Below are positions 41,817 through 49,263 of a stretch of DNA of 64,000 nt, piece by piece. The notes beneath the pieces were generated by a model that saw only the letters and a list, made by a program, of their open reading frames with translations, was not told the origin of the DNA and ran no database searches. Source of the stretch: CBDATA01 sp965215615 (GTDB lineage Bacteria; Acidobacteriota; Vicinamibacteria; Marinacidobacterales; Marinacidobacteraceae); NCBI GenBank assembly GCA_965215615.1, contig OZ244068.1, positions 1,550,001 through 1,614,000 on the forward strand, in the 5' to 3' direction. Both the position numbers and the translations under genes were made by a program. Each line of letters opens with the position of its first letter. The first letter of the stretch is position 1.

Positions 41817-42293
41817 TCAGGAGGCCCACCGAACCCGCTCGAAGGTCATCGAGTTGCCGCTCGGAAAGCGGAGCGTCATCCGGTCTCCTTCCACCTCGAC
41901 TTCGCAGGGCTCCCGGTGGTTCCGGTCCGCCTCGGCGGCCGAGCGAAGCGCCATGCTCAGAGGAGCCGCAGCGAGCGGCCCCACTGCCTCCCCCGCCGAG
42001 AGATGGTACGTGTGGGTGAGCAGCAACGAATTCCCGTCCCGCGACCATTCCCCGCCTTCCGCGGAGCCCCGCGCCGGTTCTCCCGATTCGCCGGTCACGA
42101 AGAAGAGCACGAACCACTCGCCGCGGCTCGGGGCAGCCGGATCCGGCCGGAAGGAAATCCTCCCGTCCACCGGAAGTTCGCCACCCTCCGCCATCTGGTA
42201 GGCGCGGGGTCGCCAGGCACCGACCAGCGGATCCGCCTCCTCGATTCCGCAGGCGGCGAGCAGGACGAGAAGAAAGGCGGCGCGAAGGATCAC
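41817..42293 (-). CDS. small lipoprotein of unknown function
   Basis: About 158 residues. GTG 42293 gives ILRAAFLLVLLAACGIEEAD with lipobox LAAC; other GTG codons at 42302 and 42308 are possible but crowd the divergent gene at 42310. The mature part begins DPLVGAWRPRAYQMAEGGE and has repeated strands such as GEWFVLFFVTGESG, GEWSRDGNSLLLTHTYHLS and MTLRFPSGNSMTFERVRW, typical of a lipocalin-like small beta barrel in which a measured variable is compared with a standard formula; no family is recognised with certainty. It lies 22 bases downstream-to-upstream of the interrupted ATPase gene on the same strand. Confidence 0.6.
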   Translation of the reverse strand: MILRAAFLLVLLAACGIEEADPLVGAWRPRAYQMAEGGELPVDGRISFRPDPAAPSRGEWFVLFFVTGESGEPARGSAEGGEWSRDGNSLLLTHTYHLSAGEAVGPLAAAPLSMALRSAAEADRNHREPCEVEVEGDRMTLRFPSGNSMTFERVRWAS

Positions 42294-42309
42294 GGAAACC
42301 ACAACCACG

Positions 42310-43008
42310 ATGATACGCGGGGTGGACCCACCCACCCTTTCTGTCGTCATCCCGACTCTCGATGCCGCGAACACTCTCGCGGGAGCCCTCGACTCGGTTC
42401 CTCGGGGTGCCGAAATTCTGGTGGTGGATGGAGGCAGCTGCGACCGGACCCGCGAAATCGCCACTGGCAGAGGCATCCGGGTGTTCGAAGCACCCACCGG
42501 GCGCGCTCCCCAGATGAACCGGGGTGCGGAAGCCGCCGGCGGCGAAGTGCTGCTCTTCCTCCACGCCGACTGCCGCCTCCCGGCGAACGCGAATACCGAG
42601 ATCGCGCGCATCCTCGATAGCCCGGAAACCGTCGGGGGCTGGTTCCCCCTGCGGGTGCTGCCCGATTCCTGGCTGATGCGGCGGGCGGCGGGTGGTTCCA
42701 ACCGCCGGGCGCGCTGGCTCACCCTGCCCTACGGCGACCAGGCGCTCTTCGTCCGCCGCGCCGCCTTCGTCACGGCCGGCGGGTTTCCCGAAGAACCGCT
42801 CATGGAAGATGCCGGACTCGCCCGCCGCCTCCGCCGGATCGGCCACCTCGCCCCCGCCCGGTCCCCGGTCGTGACCGGCCCCGATCACTGGGGGCGACTC
42901 GGCCCGATCCCGACCGCGATCCTCGATTACCTCGTGCTCGGAGCGTGGCTCGCCGGGGTTCCGCCCCGCTGGATCGCGCCGTGGTACCTGCCCCTCCAAC
43001 GGGGCTGA
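42310..43008 (+). CDS. TIGR04283-type glycosyltransferase 2 (rSAM/selenodomain-associated family 2)
   Basis: 232 residues. GT-A fold: LSVVIPTLDAANTLAGALDS, EILVVDGGSCDRTREIATGR with the nucleotide-binding Asp, RGIRVFEAPTGRAPQMNRGA, EVLLFLHADCRLPAN with the DxD-like HADC, and YGDQALFVRRAAFVTAGGF then EEPLMEDAGLARRLRR. GRAPQMNRGA and FLHADC are characteristic of the family TIGRFAM calls rSAM/selenodomain-associated transferase 2. Donor and acceptor are unknown. Together with the family 1 protein at 27297-28007 it supports a selenoprotein-encoding lineage. It starts close to the divergent lipoprotein gene. Confidence 0.85.
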   Translation: MIRGVDPPTLSVVIPTLDAANTLAGALDSVPRGAEILVVDGGSCDRTREIATGRGIRVFEAPTGRAPQMNRGAEAAGGEVLLFLHADCRLPANANTEIARILDSPETVGGWFPLRVLPDSWLMRRAAGGSNRRARWLTLPYGDQALFVRRAAFVTAGGFPEEPLMEDAGLARRLRRIGHLAPARSPVVTGPDHWGRLGPIPTAILDYLVLGAWLAGVPPRWIAPWYLPLQRG

Positions 43009-43050
43009 TCGCGTCAATATCTGTCACATCTCTGCGTCATCCTTTTCCGC

Positions 43051-44304
43051 ATGGACATCCTTCTTCCCTTCCTCACCCTTTTGCTCGGCATCGCTGCCGG
43101 TGTCGTACTCACGAACTCCCGCGCCTCGAAAGCGCGGGAGCAGGTGATCCGGCTCCAGGCAGACCGGGACGCCGCGGCGGAAGCCCGCGAAGCCCGGATC
43201 ACCGACCGGATCGCCGATCTCGAGCAGATGCGCGACTCGTTCACCGCCCTGTCGGCGGAGGCTCTCGAAAAGAACAGCGACAACTTCCTCCGACTCGCTT
43301 CGGAAAAACAGACCTCCGCGAACCGGGATCTCAAGGAGCTCGTGGGACCGCTGCGCGAGCAACTCGGCAAGCTCGATACCCACGTGGGCGAGCTCGAAAA
43401 GACCCGGGCCGGCGCGTACCAGGAGATCCGCACCGAGGTCCGAAACCTCCGCGAGGGCCAGACGGAACTCCGGAAGGAAACCGGCAATCTGGTCAGCGCG
43501 CTGCTGCGGCCCGAGACGCGGGGCCGGTGGGGCGAGATCCAGTTGCGCCGCGTCCTCCAATCGGCGGGGATGGTGCCCGGCCAGGACTTCTTCGAGCAGG
43601 CGTCACGCCCCGGCGAAGAGGGCAAGCTCCGCCCCGACGTGATCGTCAGGCTGCCCGGCCGGGGGCAGATCGTGGTGGACGCGAAGACCCCGCTCGATGC
43701 CTACCTCCGCATGGTGAAGGCCGAGACCGACGAGGAACGGCGCGACGCTCTCAAGGCCCACGTCCGTCAGGTCCACGAGCAGGTGCGGAATCTGGGTTCC
43801 AAGGAGTACGCGAACTCCTTCCCGGACACCCCGGACTTCGTGGTCATGTTCCTCCCGGCGGATTCGATCTTCGCAGCCGCGCTGGAGGGAGACCCGGAGT
43901 TGCTCGATGTCGCGATGCGGAAGGGCGTGGTCATCAGCACCCCCGCGACCTTCATCGCGCTCGCGAAAGCGGTGGCCCACGGGTGGCGGCAGGAGCGCGC
44001 CGCCCGCGAGACCCGGGAGATTCTCGATCTTGGAAAGAATCTCTTCGACCGCCTCCGGATGTTCGCCGGGCACTACAGCGAAGTGGGGAAATCGCTCGGG
44101 CAGGCCGTCGATCGCTACAACAAGAGCGTCGGCTCCTTCGACCGCCGGCTGCTCCCCGCCACCCGGAAGCTGGTGGAACTTCACGCCGCGCCCGGCGAAA
44201 CGGAGATCCGCGAAGTCCCGAGGCTGAACGAGAGCATCCACTCGCTCGCGCTCGCGCCGCAAGAACCCGAGATCCTCCCGACGACGAAATCCAGGGCATC
44301 GTGA
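43051..44304 (+). CDS. rmuC: DNA recombination protein RmuC
   Basis: 417 residues. An N-terminal membrane anchor (ILLPFLTLLLGIAAGVVLT) is followed by a coiled coil of about 130 residues and the RmuC nuclease-like core: LLRPETRGRWGEIQLRRVLQ, GKLRPDVIVRLPGRGQIVVD, AKTPLDAYLRMV, FVVMFLPADSIFAAALE and VVISTPATFIALAKAVAHGW. RmuC limits inversions at short inverted repeats in E. coli; the core has a PD-(D/E)XK-like appearance (D in RPDVIV, VDAKTP). Its stop overlaps the GTG of the next, frame-broken gene. Confidence 0.94.
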   Translation: MDILLPFLTLLLGIAAGVVLTNSRASKAREQVIRLQADRDAAAEAREARITDRIADLEQMRDSFTALSAEALEKNSDNFLRLASEKQTSANRDLKELVGPLREQLGKLDTHVGELEKTRAGAYQEIRTEVRNLREGQTELRKETGNLVSALLRPETRGRWGEIQLRRVLQSAGMVPGQDFFEQASRPGEEGKLRPDVIVRLPGRGQIVVDAKTPLDAYLRMVKAETDEERRDALKAHVRQVHEQVRNLGSKEYANSFPDTPDFVVMFLPADSIFAAALEGDPELLDVAMRKGVVISTPATFIALAKAVAHGWRQERAARETREILDLGKNLFDRLRMFAGHYSEVGKSLGQAVDRYNKSVGSFDRRLLPATRKLVELHAAPGETEIREVPRLNESIHSLALAPQEPEILPTTKSRAS

Positions 44305-44661
44305 GACCGCTCGCGCTCTGCCCTCCGCACCACACGGTCGTCCACGAGTGGGACACCACGCCGATCACCGTCCGGGCGGACCCGAAGATGCACGATGTGA
44401 CCCGCCACCAGATGATCCGGTTCGCGGAGCGGCTCGGCTACCGGGTGCTCGCTCGCGAATTCGCCGAGGAATCGAGAGGCGGCGGACCTCTCCGTGGAGG
44501 TCGTCGCTGCATCCACGGGAGAGATCAGCCATCTGTTCGGGTTCGGGCACCACGTGTGTGCCCCGGACGAGCCCAACGACCCGAACCGGGAACTGACCCG
44601 CGACGGCGAGCCGGCCATGCCCGCCGATCTCGACCTCATCGGCTGCATCTTCCCGCGCTGA
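44301..44661 (+). pseudogene. unknown protein, reading frame broken by a one-base shift
   Basis: From GTG 44301 the frame reads LCPPHHTVVHEWDTTPITV and HQMIRFAERLGYRVLAREFA; near 44465-44485 coding passes to the +1 frame, which reads ADLSVEVVAASTGEISHLFG, GFGHHVCAPDEPNDPN and ends IGCIFPR at TGA 44659-44661. Joined, the two parts give about 119 residues. I do not recognise the family. The break may be a real mutation or a sequencing error in GAGAGGCGGCGG. It overlaps the end of rmuC by four bases. Confidence 0.5.
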
Positions 44662-44678
44662 CCCGCTCCGTTCGCCGT

Positions 44679-45272
44679 TCAGTCTTCGGGGCGCGCGGCG
44701 AACTCATGGATCCAGTCCACGACGTTGCCGAAGCGGGCGCGGGAGAGGTGGACGGCGCGGGCGATCTGGCGGACGGAGAGGCCACCCCGCGCGAGAAGAC
44801 GCACCAGATCCTTCATCCGGATGCAGGCGAACAGATGCCACAACTGGTCGCGCTCGACGGGGGTGAGTTCGGTCGCGCGGAACATGCGACCGAGCGCCGC
44901 ACCATCGGGACGATCCGGATATCCCGCAAGATAGCCGGCCGACAGCCGGGCGAAGAACGCATCCGAATCCCTCACCGGAACCGGGAGCGCCGTGCGAGCG
45001 CGTGGATGATCGAACCGGCTCAGGGGAAGAAGGTCTCGGGGAAGGCGTTTTACGGGATCGAAGCCGAAGCAGCGGGGAGGCTTCTCCGGCCCGCCGATGA
45101 GCGAACCGTGCTCGCCGAGGCCTTCCGCTTCCGGGTCGCCGCCCCGGAGCAGGCACTCCTCTACCGCCTGGCGTTCGGCGACGGCCCAGATCGCTTCGGG
45201 ACTCGCCCTGAGATCCGGATCGTCGGCCGGAGGGTGGAAATAAAAGTGGCGAATCTTTCCGAGATCGAGCAT
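44679..45272 (-). CDS. unknown protein with C-terminal helix-turn-helix, partner of AbiEii-like gene
   Basis: 197 residues from ATG 45272, 11 bases after the AbiEii-type gene. MLDLGKIRHFYFHPPADDPD is followed by ASPEAIWAVAERQAVEECLL; the C-terminus has RATELTPVERDQLWHLFACI and GLSVRQIARAVHLSRARFGN, which looks like a helix-turn-helix. No family is recognised. In the AbiE systems the antitoxin AbiEi is a winged-helix protein encoded before the toxin; here a different HTH protein is encoded after it. It could be the antitoxin or regulator of this locus. Confidence 0.6.
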   Translation of the reverse strand: MLDLGKIRHFYFHPPADDPDLRASPEAIWAVAERQAVEECLLRGGDPEAEGLGEHGSLIGGPEKPPRCFGFDPVKRLPRDLLPLSRFDHPRARTALPVPVRDSDAFFARLSAGYLAGYPDRPDGAALGRMFRATELTPVERDQLWHLFACIRMKDLVRLLARGGLSVRQIARAVHLSRARFGNVVDWIHEFAARPED

Positions 45273-45283
45273 GAGCGGCCGCC

Positions 45284-46015
45284 TCAGCGGTCCGGAGGAG
45301 GATCGATAAGGAAGGATCGGAGCTCCGAACCGGGGGGCAGCGCTTCCGCGAGGATCTCTTTGGCGATGCGGACCGCGTTCGACGCGGCGTATGAACTCGC
45401 TGGTCGGATCAGTGGCTGGGCGTGGCTCTCGAACCAACCTCCAGGCAGGGAATATAAATGCGTCTGAATCTCCTGGAGTTCAGAATCGGCGACGAGCCGC
45501 AGCGTGTTGCGAAGCGCACCTGGCTCCTTCTCTCGGGCAACTGCCAGATCGTAGAGATCGCGTGGAAGCAGCCGCCCCCGCAAATACATGCGGTAGTAGA
45601 TCTTCTTCGCGAGGATTTCGGAAGTGGATTCAAGAGGCACGGCGGTGTTGCGGACCGTGTCGGAAGACGCAGGAACCCGGGTGAGAGGGGGACTCGTGGC
45701 GAGCGTTACTTCGTCGATCTGATCGCCCTGACGGACGTGGATGGTCGCGAGGCCGGAATCCACTTCAACGGACTGGGCACCCAGATGGCATCGCGCCTCT
45801 TCGCGGAAAGCGAACCGTTCTTCGAAGAGGTGCCTGTAAGACGCGGGATCGATGAACAGATCCACATCGGTGCTGTGGCGATGCGCCCAACGGGCAGCCA
45901 GTGCAGTTCCTCCCCCAAGTCGCATGTGATGCTGGCCGCCCAGGAATCTGCCCAGAATGTGGCGCACCGCCTCGAAAAGTTCGGCGGGCCCGGACGGGAG
46001 ATCGTAAGCGGCCAT
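45284..46015 (-). CDS. AbiEii/AbiGii-type nucleotidyltransferase toxin
   Basis: 243 residues. Motifs of the DNA polymerase beta-like nucleotidyltransferases of this family: MRLGGGTALAARWAHRHSTD then DVDLFID, and further on the Lys block TSEILAKKIYYRMYLRGRLL followed by RDLYDLAVAREKEP. AbiEii toxins block growth by modifying tRNA or other targets and take part in phage abortive infection. The usual AbiEi antitoxin is not found directly upstream (46016-46168 holds no convincing gene on this strand). The downstream HTH protein may fill that role. Confidence 0.82.
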   Translation of the reverse strand: MAAYDLPSGPAELFEAVRHILGRFLGGQHHMRLGGGTALAARWAHRHSTDVDLFIDPASYRHLFEERFAFREEARCHLGAQSVEVDSGLATIHVRQGDQIDEVTLATSPPLTRVPASSDTVRNTAVPLESTSEILAKKIYYRMYLRGRLLPRDLYDLAVAREKEPGALRNTLRLVADSELQEIQTHLYSLPGGWFESHAQPLIRPASSYAASNAVRIAKEILAEALPPGSELRSFLIDPPPDR

Positions 46016-46168
46016 CAGGCGGCAACTCTCATCAGGGACGCAGTGGGTGGGGAGGTTCGTGGGCTGCCGGTGATTTTTCGCACGGAGCAGGTCGTTCCCA
46101 AAGAGTTCCGGTCCAGACCCGGGATGCTACGCCCCCCCGATCCCGCGGCCCCTATACTTGGCCCCGCA

Positions 46169-46507
46169 ATGAGAAGACGGGGCCGCGAGCCGCTCGCCGG
46201 AGCCCTGGTCGCGCTCGTTCTCGCGTTCGCGGTGGTCTGCCCGGTGATGGCCGCTCCCGGCATTCCCGAAAGTCAGGGATGCCATCAGGAAGGGGAATCC
46301 ACGCCGGACGCAGTGGCTGAGACCACGGCCTGCTGCTCCTCGGTGATCGCTCCGCGATCCGCGGATGGAGGCCCGGACACCGTCCCCGCGCGGATCCCGG
46401 TGGTCGTCACCGCCGAACCGAAGCGGGCCGCTCCGCCTGTCGCTGCCCCGCACTTCCGCGAAACCGGCCCTTCGCTGTTCGTCCGACACGCCGCGCTGCT
46501 GATCTGA
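46169..46507 (+). CDS. small exported Cys-containing protein preceding the metal efflux genes
   Basis: 112 residues. A signal peptide (LAGALVALVLAFAVVCPVMA) precedes a short mature chain with CHQEGEST and TACCSSV, then a Pro/Ala-rich part. Short exported proteins with a Cys pair are often found at the head of Cus-type operons and are suspected metal-binding proteins. TATACT at 46153-46158 could be a -10 element, which would give a very short leader. No family can be named with certainty. Confidence 0.6.
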   Translation: MRRRGREPLAGALVALVLAFAVVCPVMAAPGIPESQGCHQEGESTPDAVAETTACCSSVIAPRSADGGPDTVPARIPVVVTAEPKRAAPPVAAPHFRETGPSLFVRHAALLI

Positions 46508-46633
46508 GCCGCCGCCCGTCCGTCAGGTTCTGCTGACCCGGGCCGTGCGGCCACGCCGCCACCGGGCCAGCCCTCCCCGCGGGATCGCCATCCGCGATTC
46601 CCTGCCCTGTCGCCACCGCGGCACCGTCTCCTC

Positions 46634-47935
46634 ATGCACTTCGCCCGCACCCTCGCCGGATTCGCGCTCCTCGCCGGATTCCCCTCTCCCGGAGAAACCT
46701 GGCCGGATATCCGAGCCCCGGAACCCCAACTCGCCCGCTGCCTCGAGAACGCCCTCGAAGCGAACCCCGGACTCCTCGCCTCGCGAGCCGAATCGGAAGC
46801 GGCCCGGGAACGCATCCCGCAACGAACCGCGCTCCCCGACCCCACCCTCCAGCTCACCCAGGCGATCCGCAGCGTGGAAACCCGCGTCGGCGGGCAGATC
46901 GGCGGGATCACCCTGAGCCAGAGTTTCCCGTGGTTCGGTGCCCGATCTCTCGAAGGCCGCATCGCGACCGCCGAAGCCGAGAGCGCAAGCCGGCTTCACG
47001 AGGCCGCCGAGCGCCAGATCCTCGTCGAAGCCAAGCGGGCCTTCTACGAGATCGCCTATCTCGACGAAGCGCTCCGTCTCGCCGCCGAAGAGCGATCCCT
47101 GCTCGGGCACTACGAAACCCTCGCGAGGGCGCGCTACGCGAGCGGCGAGGGACTGCAGCGAGGAGTGATCCGGCTCCAGGCGGAGTTGAGCCGGGTCCGG
47201 GACCGCGAGTTGGGGTACGAGGGGCACCGCCGGGCGCTCACCGCCCACCTGAACACCCTGTGCGGCCGGCCGCCGGAAACCGAAGTGGCTCCCATCGGTC
47301 CGATGGAATTGCCGGAAATCACGCTGGATCAGGATGAGCTCCTCGCGCTCGGCGAGGCGAACCGACAGGAAATCCTCGCCGGAAAAGCCCTCGCGCGGGG
47401 CAACGAGGACCAAAGGGAACTCGCCACTCTCGACAACCGGCCCCGCCTCACCGCGAGCCTCGCCTACCTGAACGTGCTCGGCCGCGACGGGCTTTCGGGC
47501 CTCCCTACGGACAACGGCAAGAACGCGCTCAGCATCTCGCTGGGCCTGACTCTCCCGGTCTGGAAGGAAAAGTACCGGGCGGCGGCCCGGGAAGCCGCCA
47601 GCCGGTTGACCGCGAGCCGGGAACGCCTCGAGGAGGCGCGGGACGCGGTGGCACACGCCGTCGAGCGAAGCCTCGCGCGGCTCGGAACCCTCGAAGAGCA
47701 GATCGCGCTGCTCGACGGGGTTCTCATTCCCCAGAGCGAAGAAGCGCTTCGCGCCACCGAAGCGGCCTATGAAACCGGCCAGGCGGGTGTCCTCGATCTG
47801 CTCGACAGCGAGCGGATCCAGATCGACGTGCGACGCATGCGCGCCCGCCACCTTTCGGACTTCCTCATCGCCCTCGCCGAACTCGAACGGGGGATCGGGG
47901 TCCGCGTGCCGGAAGGCCACGGAGAAGAGTCATGA
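46634..47935 (+). CDS. TolC-family outer membrane efflux protein (CusC-like)
   Basis: 433 residues with signal peptide (FARTLAGFALLAGF). Two OEP repeats: LENALEANPGLLASRAESEA, PDPTLQLTQAIR, GITLSQSFPWFGARSLEGRI in the first, and RPRLTASLAYLNV, LSISLGLTLPVWKEKYRAAA and AAYETGQAGVLDLLDSERIQ in the second. It forms the outer-membrane channel of a tripartite heavy-metal exporter with the next two genes. Its stop overlaps the adaptor start. About 126 bases separate it from the small exported protein. Confidence 0.9.
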   Translation: MHFARTLAGFALLAGFPSPGETWPDIRAPEPQLARCLENALEANPGLLASRAESEAARERIPQRTALPDPTLQLTQAIRSVETRVGGQIGGITLSQSFPWFGARSLEGRIATAEAESASRLHEAAERQILVEAKRAFYEIAYLDEALRLAAEERSLLGHYETLARARYASGEGLQRGVIRLQAELSRVRDRELGYEGHRRALTAHLNTLCGRPPETEVAPIGPMELPEITLDQDELLALGEANRQEILAGKALARGNEDQRELATLDNRPRLTASLAYLNVLGRDGLSGLPTDNGKNALSISLGLTLPVWKEKYRAAAREAASRLTASRERLEEARDAVAHAVERSLARLGTLEEQIALLDGVLIPQSEEALRATEAAYETGQAGVLDLLDSERIQIDVRRMRARHLSDFLIALAELERGIGVRVPEGHGEES

Positions 47936-49248
47936 ACCGATCCATCCTCCTCTTCCTCGCCGGCGCGGCAACCGCCGCACTCGGTGTCTTCGCCGCGGGA
48001 TGGCTCGACAGCCCGCCGGAGCCGGAAGAGCCACCCGAAGCCGGGGAGACCCGGGAGATCCTCCACTGGCGGGCCCCGATGGACCCGAACTTCATCTCCG
48101 ACCGCCCCGGCAAATCCCCGATGGGAATGGACCTCGTCCCGGTCTATGCCGACGAGACCGGCGACCAACCGGCGGGCACGGTGCGGATCGATCCGGCCTT
48201 CGTGCAGCGCATCGGGGTCCGCACCGCCCCGGTGATGCGGCGCGACATCGCCCGCGAAATCCGGACGGTGGGCACCCTCGCGCACAACGACCGGCAGACC
48301 GCCTGGGTGGGAGCCAAATTCGAGGGCTGGATCGAGAACGTCGCGGTCAACTACCTCGGGGAGACGGTCGAAGCCGGACAGGTCCTCTTCGACATCTACA
48401 GCCCCCAACTGGTCACCACCCAGACCGAATACCTAAGCGCGGTGCGCTACGCCGACGGGCTCGACGCGGCGCGCTTCCCGGAGGTGGCCGCCCGGGCGCG
48501 TTCGCTCGTCGAGGCGGCTCGTTCCCGCCTTCGGTACTGGGACATCACCGATGAACAGATCGCGATGCTGGAAGCGGAACAGACACCGCAGCGCACCCTG
48601 TCCGTCCACTCGCCGGTGACCGGAGTGGTGGTCGAAAAGATCGACGAAGCCCTCGACGGGATGTTCGCGAGACCGGGGATGAACCTCTACAAGGTGGCGG
48701 ACCTCACCACCATCTGGGTGGACGTGGAGATCTTCGAACACCAGGTGGAGGCGATGCGGATCGGCCAGCGAGCCGCGGTGGAGCTCCCCTACGTCCCCGG
48801 CCGACCCTACACCGGGTTCGTGCGGTACCTGTATCCCCACTTCGACCAGGACACCCGCACCATGACGGTGTCCATCGAGCTCGAAAACCCGGACCTGACG
48901 CTCCGCGCCGGGATGTACGCGAACGTCACCTTCGATGTCCCGGTCGCCGCCCGGGCCCTCACCGTTCCCGAAGAAGCGGTCATCCGCAGCGGTGATCGGG
49001 ATCTGGTGGTCCTCGAGCTTTCTCCGGGGCTTTTCCGGGTGGCCGGAGTCACCCTCGGGGCCGAAGGCGACGGGGTCTTCGAAATCCGCGACGGCATCTC
49101 CGAGGGAGACCGGATCGTGGTCTCCGCCCAGTTCCTGATCGATTCCGAAAGCAACCTCAACCAGGCGATCCAGTCCTTTCCCGACGCGCCGGAGCCACCG
49201 GAAGAGTCGCCCGCCGAAACGATGCACATGCACCACCATCATCACTGA
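47932..49248 (+). CDS. RND efflux periplasmic adaptor (CusB-like) with degenerate metal-binding N-terminus
   Basis: 438 residues. After the membrane anchor, LHWRAPMDPNFISDRPGKSP then MGMDLVPVYADE is the heavy-metal-binding segment usually written YTCPMHP..GxCPxCGMxL; here the cysteines are replaced. Then come the adaptor domains: FVQRIGVRTAPVMRRDIARE, VNYLGETVEAGQVLFDIYSP, HSPVTGVVVEKIDEALDGMF, GQRAAVELPYVPGRPYTGFV and NLTLRAGMYANV-like NPDLTLRAGMYANVTF. The C-terminus ends in a Met-His cluster (MHMHHHHH) that may bind metal. Copper or silver is the likely cargo, by homology to Cus. Confidence 0.92.
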   Translation: MNRSILLFLAGAATAALGVFAAGWLDSPPEPEEPPEAGETREILHWRAPMDPNFISDRPGKSPMGMDLVPVYADETGDQPAGTVRIDPAFVQRIGVRTAPVMRRDIAREIRTVGTLAHNDRQTAWVGAKFEGWIENVAVNYLGETVEAGQVLFDIYSPQLVTTQTEYLSAVRYADGLDAARFPEVAARARSLVEAARSRLRYWDITDEQIAMLEAEQTPQRTLSVHSPVTGVVVEKIDEALDGMFARPGMNLYKVADLTTIWVDVEIFEHQVEAMRIGQRAAVELPYVPGRPYTGFVRYLYPHFDQDTRTMTVSIELENPDLTLRAGMYANVTFDVPVAARALTVPEEAVIRSGDRDLVVLELSPGLFRVAGVTLGAEGDGVFEIRDGISEGDRIVVSAQFLIDSESNLNQAIQSFPDAPEPPEESPAETMHMHHHHH

Positions 49249-49263
49249 CCGGAGCACTCCGCC

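Noticed and set aside
44465..44490. Programmed frameshift or recoding site in the gene after rmuC
   Set aside because: No slippery heptamer or stable downstream hairpin noticed; a plain one-base indel or sequencing error is simpler.
46015..46263. Small minus-strand frame upstream of the AbiEii-type gene as the AbiEi antitoxin
   Set aside because: It has no winged-helix pattern, is Ala/Ser/Arg-rich, and overlaps the signal-peptide gene on the plus strand.
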